The translations under genes were made by a program, and so were the position numbers. This document shows, piece after piece, positions 8,849 to 16,555 of a stretch of 64,000 nucleotides of DNA. The notes under the pieces are model-generated. The model was not told where the DNA came from and ran no database searches. It saw only the letters and a list, made by a program, of their open reading frames with translations. Source of the stretch: an uncultured Myxococcales bacterium (GTDB lineage: Bacteria > Myxococcota_A > UBA9042); assembly GCA_903929795.1 (NCBI GenBank), contig CAIYWC010000208.1, forward strand, positions 52,599-116,598, given 5' to 3'. Each line of letters starts with the position of its first letter. Positions within the stretch are counted from its first letter, which is position 1.

Positions 8849-9601
8849 TCACTTCAACAGGTCGGACATCCCGTAACGACCCGGCTTTTGGCCCACGAGC
8901 CAACTGGCCGCCCGCAGCGCACCCTGGGCGAACACCTTGCGGTCGCGCGCATCGTGGCGGAGCGTCAGTCGTTCGCAGCCCCAGGCGAAATGCACCTCGT
9001 GCTCGCCGACAATGTCCGCCAACCGCACAGCATGAAAGCCAATTTCGCCAACCGGCCTCTCGCCCACTTGGCCCACACGACCGTCGCGCCGCACGTTGGA
9101 CAGGTCCTGACCGCGCGCCGCCGCCACCGCATGGCCCAGCGACAGCGCGGTCCCCGACGGCGCGTCGCGCTTGCCGTGATGGTGCGTCTCGACGATCTCG
9201 ACGTCGGCGTCCACGCCCAGGACCTTGGCCGCCCGCGCGCACAGATCCGCCAACAGCGCGACACCAATGGAAAAATTGCTCGCCAGAAACACCGGCGCCT
9301 GCGCCGCCGCACCCGCCAGCGCCTGCTCGTCAAACGCGGACAGCCCAGTCGTGCCCAGCACCCACGGCTTGCCGTGCCGGGCGATCCACTCCGCGACCTC
9401 CGACACCGCCGCGCGGTGCGAAAAATCCACGCATACATCCACACTTTGCGGATCCAGCTCCGCCAGCTGCACGCCGCCTGCCTCGCCCGCCGCCACGACG
9501 CGCGCCGCAAGCGTCAGCGCCGGCGACGCATGGGCCAACTCACAGAGGTGGCTGCCCATGCGGCCGTTGGCGCCGATCACGGCGACGCGAATTGCGCTCA
9601 T
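8849..9601 (-). CDS. dapB: 4-hydroxy-tetrahydrodipicolinate reductase
   Basis: A 250-residue enzyme of the diaminopimelate/lysine pathway that reduces 4-hydroxy-tetrahydrodipicolinate to tetrahydrodipicolinate with NAD(P)H. The nucleotide-binding motif VAVIGANGRMG is at the N-terminus, the GTTG loop follows near residue 85, and the active-site block ETHHHGKRDAPSGTAL lies near residue 140. The length is slightly short for the family but all key blocks are present. Only one base separates its ATG from the stop of the rlmM-like gene upstream, so they are co-transcribed. It supplies precursor for peptidoglycan and lysine. Confidence 0.96.
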   Translation of the reverse strand: MSAIRVAVIGANGRMGSHLCELAHASPALTLAARVVAAGEAGGVQLAELDPQSVDVCVDFSHRAAVSEVAEWIARHGKPWVLGTTGLSAFDEQALAGAAAQAPVFLASNFSIGVALLADLCARAAKVLGVDADVEIVETHHHGKRDAPSGTALSLGHAVAAARGQDLSNVRRDGRVGQVGERPVGEIGFHAVRLADIVGEHEVHFAWGCERLTLRHDARDRKVFAQGALRAASWLVGQKPGRYGMSDLLK

Positions 9602-9602
9602 G

Positions 9603-10676
9603 TCAGTCTCCTCGCTTGCCCATCAGGGTCAGCTCGTTTTTGTCGTTAAAAAAATGCCGGGTTAGCACTTGATACCCCGCCGCCAGCGCGACCGCCTGCG
9701 CCGCGGCCACGGCCGGCCAATCCGGATCGCCCTTGAACTTGATTTGCACGACAAAGCGTTCACACAGCCGCGGCGGCAGCCACGCCGCCAGAAGTTCGCC
9801 CACGCGCTCCGGAAAAGCAATAATATCGGAGACCAGCCACGCGACCGGCTGCGGCGGCCGCCAGGCGAACGCGTCCGTCGCCAGAAACGTCACGCGCGGG
9901 TTGGCCATCAGGTGCGGCGCCAGCGGCGCGCGATCCACGGCGGTCACCAGCGCGTCGTGTTGCAGCAGCACGCGCGTCCAGCCCCCCGGGCACGCGCCCA
10001 GGTCCACGCACGCGTCGCCCGCGCGCGGCGCCACGTCCAGGCACGCCAACGCTTCCACGAGCTTGCGGTACGACGACGCCGGCGCCACGTCGTCGTCCGG
10101 CACGTTCGCCAGGCCCGCGGGCAGCGTCGCCGGCCAGGTCGCGCCGTCCAGCAGCGGCTGCACCGGCGTCACGGCGAACCAGAGCTGGCCCTCGTCCAGC
10201 AGAATAAACTGCGCGAGAATGCCCAGTTGCCGTCCATCCGCGATCCGCCGCTTCAGCGCCCATCGCGCCGTCGCACGCAGCCGCTCCAGCACGGCATCGC
10301 GGATCAGGTCGGCGCGGCGGCGCATCGGTGGCTTGGGATTGCCTTTCAACTGGCCCGGCACCAGCGCGTGCACGTCCCACGCGCCCGGGTGCGCGTCCAG
10401 CTGGGCGCGCAGCGCGTCGGCGATCGGCTCCGCCAGCGCGCGGATCGACGGCGCAAAGACCTCGCGGGCGTTGGGCAGAATCTGCAGTGCATACGCGGGA
10501 TTGCACGCCGTCACGGCCAAATTGGCCGGCAGCCCGACGCGCAGGAGCCCCGGCGCCAACTCCGCGGCGTGCGTAAACGGCAGCCGCAGGTGGTGCAACT
10601 CCGCCAGCAGGGTCGGCTCAAAAGTGTGGCGGCACGTGAGCAGCCAAGGTGTCGACGGCGAAGCGGGCGCGGTCAT
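9603..10676 (-). CDS. rlmM: 23S rRNA 2'-O-methyltransferase, RlmM-like
   Basis: A 357-residue protein with an N-terminal THUMP-like RNA-binding half and a C-terminal Rossmann methyltransferase of the FtsJ/RrmJ type. The SAM-binding motif is DLGACPGGWTRVL, followed by VDRAPL, and a later block VVQIKFKGDP carries the catalytic Lys. E. coli RlmM, which methylates C2498 of 23S rRNA, has 366 residues and the same layout. ATG 10676 is chosen because AAGGA lies just before it; a GTG at 10691 would add five residues. The gene ends one base before dapB. The methyltransferase fold is certain; the exact rRNA position is inferred from family resemblance. Confidence 0.88.
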   Translation of the reverse strand: MTAPASPSTPWLLTCRHTFEPTLLAELHHLRLPFTHAAELAPGLLRVGLPANLAVTACNPAYALQILPNAREVFAPSIRALAEPIADALRAQLDAHPGAWDVHALVPGQLKGNPKPPMRRRADLIRDAVLERLRATARWALKRRIADGRQLGILAQFILLDEGQLWFAVTPVQPLLDGATWPATLPAGLANVPDDDVAPASSYRKLVEALACLDVAPRAGDACVDLGACPGGWTRVLLQHDALVTAVDRAPLAPHLMANPRVTFLATDAFAWRPPQPVAWLVSDIIAFPERVGELLAAWLPPRLCERFVVQIKFKGDPDWPAVAAAQAVALAAGYQVLTRHFFNDKNELTLMGKRGD

Positions 10677-10687
10677 GACATCCTTAG

Positions 10688-10808
10688 ACACGCCGACCGA
10701 AGTTCGAGTTCAACCGCTCTCGATCCGCGGTGTACCTCCGGAGGAGCACGCTCGCGGTCCCAGTCCGAGATGCGACAGGTCTGACCGCAAGAGTAGGGTG
10801 TTGGAGAC
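10688..10808. repeat. 121-bp conserved intergenic element, copy 1
   Basis: This stretch aligns without gaps to 58212-58332, with about 100 of 121 bases identical and changes scattered along the length. It contains a potential stem from CCGCG (10725-10729) and CGCGG (10753-10757) with the inner palindrome CCTCCGGAGG, and a second short palindrome GGTCTGACC. It fills the gap between the aminotransferase and rlmM genes and ends 12 bases before the rlmM start. A dispersed repeat family, a structured RNA leader, or a decayed mobile element are all possible. Confidence 0.85.
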
Positions 10809-10833
10809 GGGTCGCCATGGTTGAACCTTGAAA

Positions 10834-12117
10834 TCAGGCCGGTTTTTTCAGACGCGGCAGCGTGTCGCCCAGGCGAACGAGCAGCGCCTTGACGTCCGGC
10901 ACGCTGATCGCGCCGACCGACAGCCGGTACCAATCTTGCGCGTCGTGCGTGCCAAACGCGTCGAACGGCACGATCGCCATGCCGACCTCGTCCAGCAGCC
11001 ACTTGCGCACGTCGTCGGACGTCTGCAGCACCTTGTCGCCATCGCGCCAGCCGCGCAGCGCAAACTCCGCGGACAGGTAAATCGCGCCCTGCGGCTGCAA
11101 CGAGCGCACCGGAAAGCCGTTTTTGCCAAGCTCGGCGAGACCGTTGTGCAGCAGCGTCAGGCGCGTCTCAGCCGCGTCGCGAATGAACGCCAGGTATTCG
11201 TCCACCGCCTTGGAATCACGCAGCAAATGCGCCGTCGCGACCTGCTCGGGCTTGGGCGCCCACGCGCCGACGTGACCGATGACCTTGTTCATCGCCTCAA
11301 TCACCCGCGCCGGGCCGATCGACCAGCCGACACGCAGGCCCGTCGCGGCAAAAGCCTTGGAAATTCCGTCGATATAGACGACGTAGTCGGCCATGCCCGG
11401 GTGCACGCGCAGCGGATCGACGTGCTGCGTGTCGCCAAAAGTCAGCATCCAGTAGATCTGGTCGTAGATCATCATCAGCGGCCGCTGGCCGACCGTCTTG
11501 CGGCGCTCGTTTTCCGCGACGATGGCATCGCACACGGACTTCAGCGTCGCCTCGTCAATGCACGTACCCGACGGATTTTGCGGGCTATTCAGCACGATCA
11601 GCGCAGCTTCCTGCAGGTGCGGCGCGATGGCTTCCAGCCGCGGGAAAAAGTTGTCCTCCGGGCCGACTTCAATCTCGATCGCCACGCCGCCGACCTGGTG
11701 GACGTAGTGGTTGTTGTTCCAGGAAGGCACTGAATACAAGACCTTTTCTCCCGGATTGACGATCGCCCGGTAGGCGCCATACAGCAGCGGCCGCGCGCCG
11801 CCCGCGATCAGGATGCGGTCGAGCGCGATGTCCAGCCCGCAGCGGTCCTTGTACATGGCCTGGACAGCGGTGCGCAGCTCCAAAATCCCGTTGGCCGGCG
11901 GGTAGTTGCTGTGCCCCGCGTGCAGCGCCGCGATCGTGCCGTCGACCAATTTCTTGGGCAGCGGGTACTCCTTGGGCTCAAAATCGCCGATGGTCAGGTT
12001 GGACACCTGCTTGCCCGACGCGACGAGCGCGCGCACCTGCCCGGCGATCGCCAGAATCGACGAACCCCGCAGGGTGCCTGCCATTTGCGAAACTCCGGAA
12101 TCCAGCCAGTCACTCAT
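10834..12117 (-). CDS. PLP-dependent class I/II aminotransferase, aspartate-aminotransferase-like
   Basis: A 427-residue fold-type I aminotransferase. The block NSPQNPSGTCID, the aspartate/tyrosine cofactor block MIYDQIYW and the Schiff-base lysine in DGISKAFAATGLRVGW are all visible. The N-terminus (SILAIAGQVRALVASGKQV) resembles bacterial aspartate or branched aminotransferases of the 'pyridoxal phosphate-dependent aminotransferase' group. GAGG stands five bases before ATG 12117. It is first in a minus-strand run with rlmM and dapB, although the 157-base gap holding the 121-bp element may separate them. An aspartate donor role would fit with dapB, since lysine starts from aspartate, but the substrate cannot be read from sequence. 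Confidence 0.88.
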   Translation of the reverse strand: MSDWLDSGVSQMAGTLRGSSILAIAGQVRALVASGKQVSNLTIGDFEPKEYPLPKKLVDGTIAALHAGHSNYPPANGILELRTAVQAMYKDRCGLDIALDRILIAGGARPLLYGAYRAIVNPGEKVLYSVPSWNNNHYVHQVGGVAIEIEVGPEDNFFPRLEAIAPHLQEAALIVLNSPQNPSGTCIDEATLKSVCDAIVAENERRKTVGQRPLMMIYDQIYWMLTFGDTQHVDPLRVHPGMADYVVYIDGISKAFAATGLRVGWSIGPARVIEAMNKVIGHVGAWAPKPEQVATAHLLRDSKAVDEYLAFIRDAAETRLTLLHNGLAELGKNGFPVRSLQPQGAIYLSAEFALRGWRDGDKVLQTSDDVRKWLLDEVGMAIVPFDAFGTHDAQDWYRLSVGAISVPDVKALLVRLGDTLPRLKKPA

Positions 12118-12267
12118 CGAATCCTCGCGTTGCGTTCAGCGGCGCGTGCTCCAGCACGGCGGGTGCGGGATTCTACCTGCACAGCCACTTGCCGTCGAGA
12201 CCGGAAGTTCGCACACTCCCTGCGTCCGCTGGTTCGGACACGGCCTTTTCACCGCAGGAGACTCCCG

Positions 12268-12780
12268 ATGCGCACCAAAACCCGAATCCTCATGCTCGTC
12301 ACAGCGCTGGTTCTCGCCAGCTTCACCACCGGCTGCTTTGGCAAATTCGCGCTGACCCGCAAGCTGTACAGCTGGAACGACGACCTCGGCAACAAGTTCG
12401 TGAAGACGATCGTGCTCTGGGCGTTCATGATCGTCCCGGTCTATGAAATCTTTGGGTTTGCCGATTTCATCATCCTGAACACCGTGGAGTTCTGGACGGG
12501 CTCGAATCCGGTCGCGGACGCCAAGGTCAAGCAGCTGCCGGACGGTTCGTTCGCGATGGAGCGCGACGGCGTGGCGATGCGGCTGGTCCCGACCGGCGAG
12601 AACCGCTTCGACCTGTTCCGCGATGGCCAGTTCCTCGGCACGGCGGCGATGACGGGCGACCGCGGGCTGGTCTTCACGCTGGCGAATGGCAACCAGGTCG
12701 TGCGGTTGTCGCCTGAGGACGTCAAGAGCACGGAAGTGGCGGCCGCGAAGCTGCAGATCACCCCGGTTGCGGCCCAGTAG
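12268..12780 (+). CDS. DUF3332 family lipoprotein
   Basis: A 170-residue protein with a lipoprotein signal (lipobox FTTGC, Cys at residue 23) followed at once by the family hallmark FGKFALTRKLYSWNDDLGNKF. One hydrophobic segment near residues 50-70 (IVLWAFMIVPVYEIFGFADF) is typical of DUF3332, and the rest is a beta-rich tail. The function of the family is unknown. AGGAG lies seven bases before ATG 12268. It is divergent from the aminotransferase and stands 93 bases before the methionine-salvage genes on the same strand, so it may head that transcript, but no functional link is evident. Confidence 0.85.
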   Translation: MRTKTRILMLVTALVLASFTTGCFGKFALTRKLYSWNDDLGNKFVKTIVLWAFMIVPVYEIFGFADFIILNTVEFWTGSNPVADAKVKQLPDGSFAMERDGVAMRLVPTGENRFDLFRDGQFLGTAAMTGDRGLVFTLANGNQVVRLSPEDVKSTEVAAAKLQITPVAAQ

Positions 12781-12873
12781 AATTTCGCGCGGTTGCGACA
12801 TTTCGCTTGACCGAAGCGCGCTTGCGGTGTGCGATTGCGGCCCGATGTTGGCGTTTTTGCTCACGAGGTCCGC

Positions 12874-13560
12874 ATGACAGATCTGCTCACCCCCGCCGAG
12901 GCCCGCGAGCGCATTTGCGAGCTGTGTCGGCTGTTTTGGCAGCTCGGCTGGGCGTCGGGCACGGGCGGCGGCATCAGCTTGCGGGTCGGCGACACGATCT
13001 TCATGGCGCCTTCGGGCGTGGAGAAGGAGCGTTTGCAACCGAGCGACATCTTTGAGCTTGACCGGCGTGGTCGCATCAAGAAGGCGGCGCCGGGCAAGCG
13101 GCTGACAGCGTGCGCTCCGCTGTTCCAGGCGGCGTATGATCACCGGGATGCCGGCGCGGTGCTGCATTCGCACAGCCTGGACGTCGTGCTGGCGTCCATG
13201 ATCGTGCCGGCGGGCGAGCCGCTGCGGCTGACGCGACTGGAGATGATGAAAGGGCTGGAAGGTGTTGGCTATTTTGACGTCCATGAGATTCCGGTGATCG
13301 ACAATACCGCGCTGGAGCATGAGCTGAAGGACCGCGTCGAGCGCGCGGTGCTTGAATTTCCCAGGGCGAACGCGGTGATCGTGCGCAACCACGGGATGTA
13401 TGTCTGGGGCCGCGACAGCGCGCATGCCAAAACCCAGGCGGAGTGCCTGGATTACTTGTGCCGGGCCGTCGTGCGGATGCATGCGGCCGGCATTGACCAC
13501 GTGAAGAACGACCGGAGTGAGCCCGGCGCCGATGCAACCGACGCAGCCTGCGCCGCATGA
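12874..13560 (+). CDS. mtnB: Methylthioribulose-1-phosphate dehydratase
   Basis: A 228-residue class II aldolase/adducin-fold enzyme of methionine salvage that dehydrates 5-methylthioribulose-1-phosphate to a diketo phosphate. The zinc ligands are visible as HSHS near residue 91 and RNHGMYVWG near residue 170; the N-terminal block TGGGISLRVGD binds phosphate. ATG 12874 fits the family length; the open frame continues upstream without a better start. It is followed after 13 bases by the dioxygenase MtnD and then by an aminotransferase, which together define the pathway. Without that context, a generic class II aldolase would be the alternative call. Confidence 0.9.
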   Translation: MTDLLTPAEARERICELCRLFWQLGWASGTGGGISLRVGDTIFMAPSGVEKERLQPSDIFELDRRGRIKKAAPGKRLTACAPLFQAAYDHRDAGAVLHSHSLDVVLASMIVPAGEPLRLTRLEMMKGLEGVGYFDVHEIPVIDNTALEHELKDRVERAVLEFPRANAVIVRNHGMYVWGRDSAHAKTQAECLDYLCRAVVRMHAAGIDHVKNDRSEPGADATDAACAA

Positions 13561-13573
13561 ACGGAGACGAGCG

Positions 13574-14023
13574 ATGCGTGCCTATTTTCTCGACAAACCC
13601 ACGCAAGCGATCGGCACCGACAAGCTGAGCGCCGAGGGCATTCATTACCAGCAGCTGCCCACGGATGAATTGACGTACCGCGCACCGCTTTCCGCGCTGT
13701 GCGAGGCACGCGGGTACGTGTCCCAAGACCAGGTGCACCTGCACTCCGGGATGCCGAACCTGGAGCCATTGCTGGAGAAGTTCTTCACGGAGCATTTGCA
13801 CACGGATGAAGAAATCCGCTTCGTGTTGAAAGGCGAAGGCATCTTCGACTTGCGCGATGCGGACGATCGCTGGATGCGTGTGCACGTGGTCCCGGGCGAT
13901 CTGCTCATCGTGCCGGCGCAGAAGTACCACCGGTTTGCGCTTTCGGACACGATGACGATTACTTGCAAGCGGCTGTTCCAGAATCAGGACGGCTGGGCAG
14001 CCATCAACCGCCAAGCGAAGTGA
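13574..14023 (+). CDS. mtnD: Acireductone dioxygenase (ARD)
   Basis: A 149-residue single-domain cupin that oxidises acireductone with O2, giving the keto acid KMTB plus formate in the Fe form, or an off-pathway product in the Ni form. The metal-binding block EHLHTDEEIRFVLKGEG, with two His and a Glu, lies near residues 75-92, and the last His ligand is in KYHRFAL. This is shorter than the usual 180-residue bacterial enzyme but all ligands are present. GGAG lies just before ATG 13574. It sits between mtnB and the aminotransferase and completes two consecutive late steps of the methionine salvage pathway. Confidence 0.93.
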   Translation: MRAYFLDKPTQAIGTDKLSAEGIHYQQLPTDELTYRAPLSALCEARGYVSQDQVHLHSGMPNLEPLLEKFFTEHLHTDEEIRFVLKGEGIFDLRDADDRWMRVHVVPGDLLIVPAQKYHRFALSDTMTITCKRLFQNQDGWAAINRQAK

Positions 14024-14029
14024 CCGCAG

Positions 14030-15301
14030 ATGAGTGAGCATTCCCCCGTTCAGCACGACATTTTTCGCCCGGTTCCGCGCACAGGCGTGATCTACGTGAT
14101 GGCGGAAGCTGCGGAGCGCGGCTTTGCGTATGGCAAGGCGGGCTGGGCCAATCTGGGCCAGGGCGCACCGGAGACCGGCGAGCTGCCGGGCTGTACGCCG
14201 CGGGTGCATCACATTGACGTCGACCCGGCGAGCCATGAGTACGGGCCGGTGGGCGGTTTGCTCGAGCTGCGAGAAGCCGTGGCCGCGCTCTACAACGCGC
14301 GGTACCGCAAGGGATTGCCCAGCCAGTACACAGCGGAAAATGTCGCCATCTCCGCAGGCGGTCGGACCGCGCTGACACGCGTATTGGCGACGCTGGGCAA
14401 CGGTCACCTGGGGCACTTGCTGCCGGATTACACGGCGTATGAAGAATTGCTCGGCATCTTTCGCGCTTTTGTGCCGATCCCGATTGTCCTGGACCCGGCG
14501 GAAGGCTTTGCGCTCACGCCCGCGCGCCTGCGCGCCGAGATTGTCGGCAAAGGGCTGGGCGCTGTGCTCCTGAGCAACCCGTGCAATCCCACGGGACAGG
14601 TCGTGCGCGGCCGGGACATGCGCGCGTGGGTCGAGACGTCGCGCAAGTTGGGCTGTGCGCTGATTCTGGACGAGTTCTACAGCCACTATCTCTACGATGC
14701 GGCCGCGGCGAGCGAAGGGGCGTCGACGAGTGCGGCGCGTTTTGTCGAGGATGTGAACGAAGACCCGGTCATCCTGGTCGATGGCCTGACCAAGAACTGG
14801 CGGTATCCCGGCTTTCGGCTGGCCTGGACCGTCGGTCCGCGCGATGTGATTGAGCGGTTGACGTCCGCCGGCAGCTTCCTGGACGGTGGCCCGCCGCATC
14901 CGATGCAACGGGCGGCGCTGCCGCTGTTGGCGCGCGAGCATGCCGACCGCGAGGCGCTGGCGATCCAAAAAGCCTTCGCCGAGAAGCGGTGGATGATGCT
15001 CGAACGCATCCGCGAGCTGGGGCTGGGCTTGGATCACGTGCCGCTCGGCGCGTTTTATTGCTTTGTCAGCCTGGAAAACCTGCCGCCGGCGCTGCAGGAC
15101 GGCCACGCGTTCTTTCGCGCCGCGCTCGATAAGCAAGTGATTGTGGTGCCGGGCGAATTCTTTGACGTCAATCCCGGCAAGCGCCGGAGCCACATCCCTT
15201 CGCGGCTGAAATCGTACGTGCGGCTGTCGTTCGGCCCCGAGGCGCAGGTCGTGCGCGAGGGCATGGACCGGCTGGCGGCGATGATCCGCGAGCATGGGTA
15301 G
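14030..15301 (+). CDS. PLP-dependent aminotransferase, probable methionine-salvage transaminase
   Basis: A 423-residue fold-type I aminotransferase. It shows LSNPCNPTGQVV, the cofactor-binding ALILDEFYSHYLY, and the Schiff-base lysine in VDGLTKNWRYPGF. The last step of methionine salvage is transamination of KMTB to methionine, and this gene follows mtnD after only six bases, so that role (MtnE-like) is the simplest reading. It is not close to the aminotransferase at 10.8-12.1 kb, which has a different active-site surrounding. The substrate is inferred from the operon, not from the sequence. The ribosome site is weak; ATG 14030 is the first in-frame start after the mtnD stop. Confidence 0.85.
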   Translation: MSEHSPVQHDIFRPVPRTGVIYVMAEAAERGFAYGKAGWANLGQGAPETGELPGCTPRVHHIDVDPASHEYGPVGGLLELREAVAALYNARYRKGLPSQYTAENVAISAGGRTALTRVLATLGNGHLGHLLPDYTAYEELLGIFRAFVPIPIVLDPAEGFALTPARLRAEIVGKGLGAVLLSNPCNPTGQVVRGRDMRAWVETSRKLGCALILDEFYSHYLYDAAAASEGASTSAARFVEDVNEDPVILVDGLTKNWRYPGFRLAWTVGPRDVIERLTSAGSFLDGGPPHPMQRAALPLLAREHADREALAIQKAFAEKRWMMLERIRELGLGLDHVPLGAFYCFVSLENLPPALQDGHAFFRAALDKQVIVVPGEFFDVNPGKRRSHIPSRLKSYVRLSFGPEAQVVREGMDRLAAMIREHG

Positions 15302-15304
15302 GCG

Positions 15305-16537
15305 ATGAAGGTCGCGCAGGGGCTGAGGCGCGGGCGCAAGCGGCTGGGTCAGCGCGCGGATCGCGTGGGGCTGTCCTGGCATCGGGTGAGCGAGCCGCAG
15401 GAGCCGATTTCGGAACGCTCACGTCTGCACCGGCGCTGGCGGGGAGACGCGGCGGCGCGATCCGGACGGCTCGGGGCGCGCGTTGCGCCCTTCCGGGCGC
15501 TCTTTGCGACCCTGCGGCTCGGGCGTGCGCCGTTGCGGGCGCGGGCATGGGCGTTCGCATCGTGGGCATGCCGCGGCCGAAGACAAGCCCCCGCGCTGCA
15601 GTTGGCCGGTCTGCTTCTTGGGTTGGTCGCTGCGGTTTCCGCGTGCCACCGCCAGCCACCGCGCGTGCTGCCGGCTGACGAATTGCCGCGGCCTTCCGAG
15701 GTCCTGCACGCCCGCATCGCGCCGGGCGAGCGGCTGACCGACGATGCGGTGGCCGAGGCGCTGCTTTCCGGCGCCTATTGTTACCCGCTGCCCGGTGCGG
15801 CGCGCCACAGCTTGTGGTGGCACGCCGAGCTGGCGCGGCTGGAGCTGACGGAACAGGCCGAGGACGGCCATTGGCGCCGCGTCGCCGTGAACCTGCCGAC
15901 CGGTGCGAGCGCGATCGTGGCCGAACCCGTCGACAGCGGGACCGGTTTGCCGCTGGACGCCACGCTGGACGACGAACCCGCGCTGCCGCAGCCGCCCGAG
16001 CACCTCCGCGTCATCCATGTGCCGCAGGGCCAGACCTGGTTGGTGCGCTCGGACGGCAAGAGCGAGACGCTGCTGGAGCCGACGCGCGCCGGTCCGGTCG
16101 AGGTGGTGACAGTTACGCCGGTCTGGCTGCAAGCGGCGGCGACTGTGCCAGGCGGTGTGGTCGCGGCGCTGCTGCGCCAGGACACGGACGGCGACGGTCA
16201 GCCGAGCGCCGAGGACGAAGCGGACCTGTGCCTCATCGCCCGGGCGCTCACGCCGGTGCAGGTCGCCGAACGGCACGTCCCGCTCGCGCGTTTGGCGGTC
16301 GCGGAGCAGGTCCGCGCGCTGGCCAACGCGGCCCTGGCGGCGGCGGTGACCGATCGCTGGCTCAAGCACGACCACCGGCTGCAGCTGCGGTTCGCAGGCG
16401 CGTGCGCGCTGGACGCCCCGGCGGTCACCGATCGCCTGGTGGAGCTGCACGACGCCGTGACGCGCGTCGTGGGCGAGATGGACCTGTCCCTGGAGGTCCG
16501 GTGTACGCCCGGCGATCCCACAGCGGCGGCACAGTGA
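15305..16537 (+). CDS. Putative lipoprotein of unknown function
   Basis: A 410-codon frame whose convincing part begins with a lipoprotein signal: a hydrophobic stretch LAGLLLGLVAAVSAC with Cys at codon 114. The first 75 or so codons are Arg-rich, low in complexity and probably not translated; a TTG at 15533 would give a normal 37-residue signal with a basic start. ATG 15305 follows the aminotransferase stop by three bases but has only a weak ribosome site. The mature part is acidic to neutral, contains a calcium-type DTDGDGQPSAEDEAD loop near codon 300, and matches no family I recognise. It lies between the methionine-salvage genes and an ATP-grasp gene on one strand, so it is probably co-transcribed. 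The function is unknown. Confidence 0.7.
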   Translation: MKVAQGLRRGRKRLGQRADRVGLSWHRVSEPQEPISERSRLHRRWRGDAAARSGRLGARVAPFRALFATLRLGRAPLRARAWAFASWACRGRRQAPALQLAGLLLGLVAAVSACHRQPPRVLPADELPRPSEVLHARIAPGERLTDDAVAEALLSGAYCYPLPGAARHSLWWHAELARLELTEQAEDGHWRRVAVNLPTGASAIVAEPVDSGTGLPLDATLDDEPALPQPPEHLRVIHVPQGQTWLVRSDGKSETLLEPTRAGPVEVVTVTPVWLQAAATVPGGVVAALLRQDTDGDGQPSAEDEADLCLIARALTPVQVAERHVPLARLAVAEQVRALANAALAAAVTDRWLKHDHRLQLRFAGACALDAPAVTDRLVELHDAVTRVVGEMDLSLEVRCTPGDPTAAAQ

Positions 16538-16555
16538 CCGATTTGGAGCGACCCG

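Noticed and set aside
10688..10808. Conserved short peptide encoded by the 121-bp element
   Set aside because: Both strands translate to similar peptides in the two copies, but changes fall on all codon positions and there is no start codon with a ribosome site; nucleic-acid conservation is the better reading.
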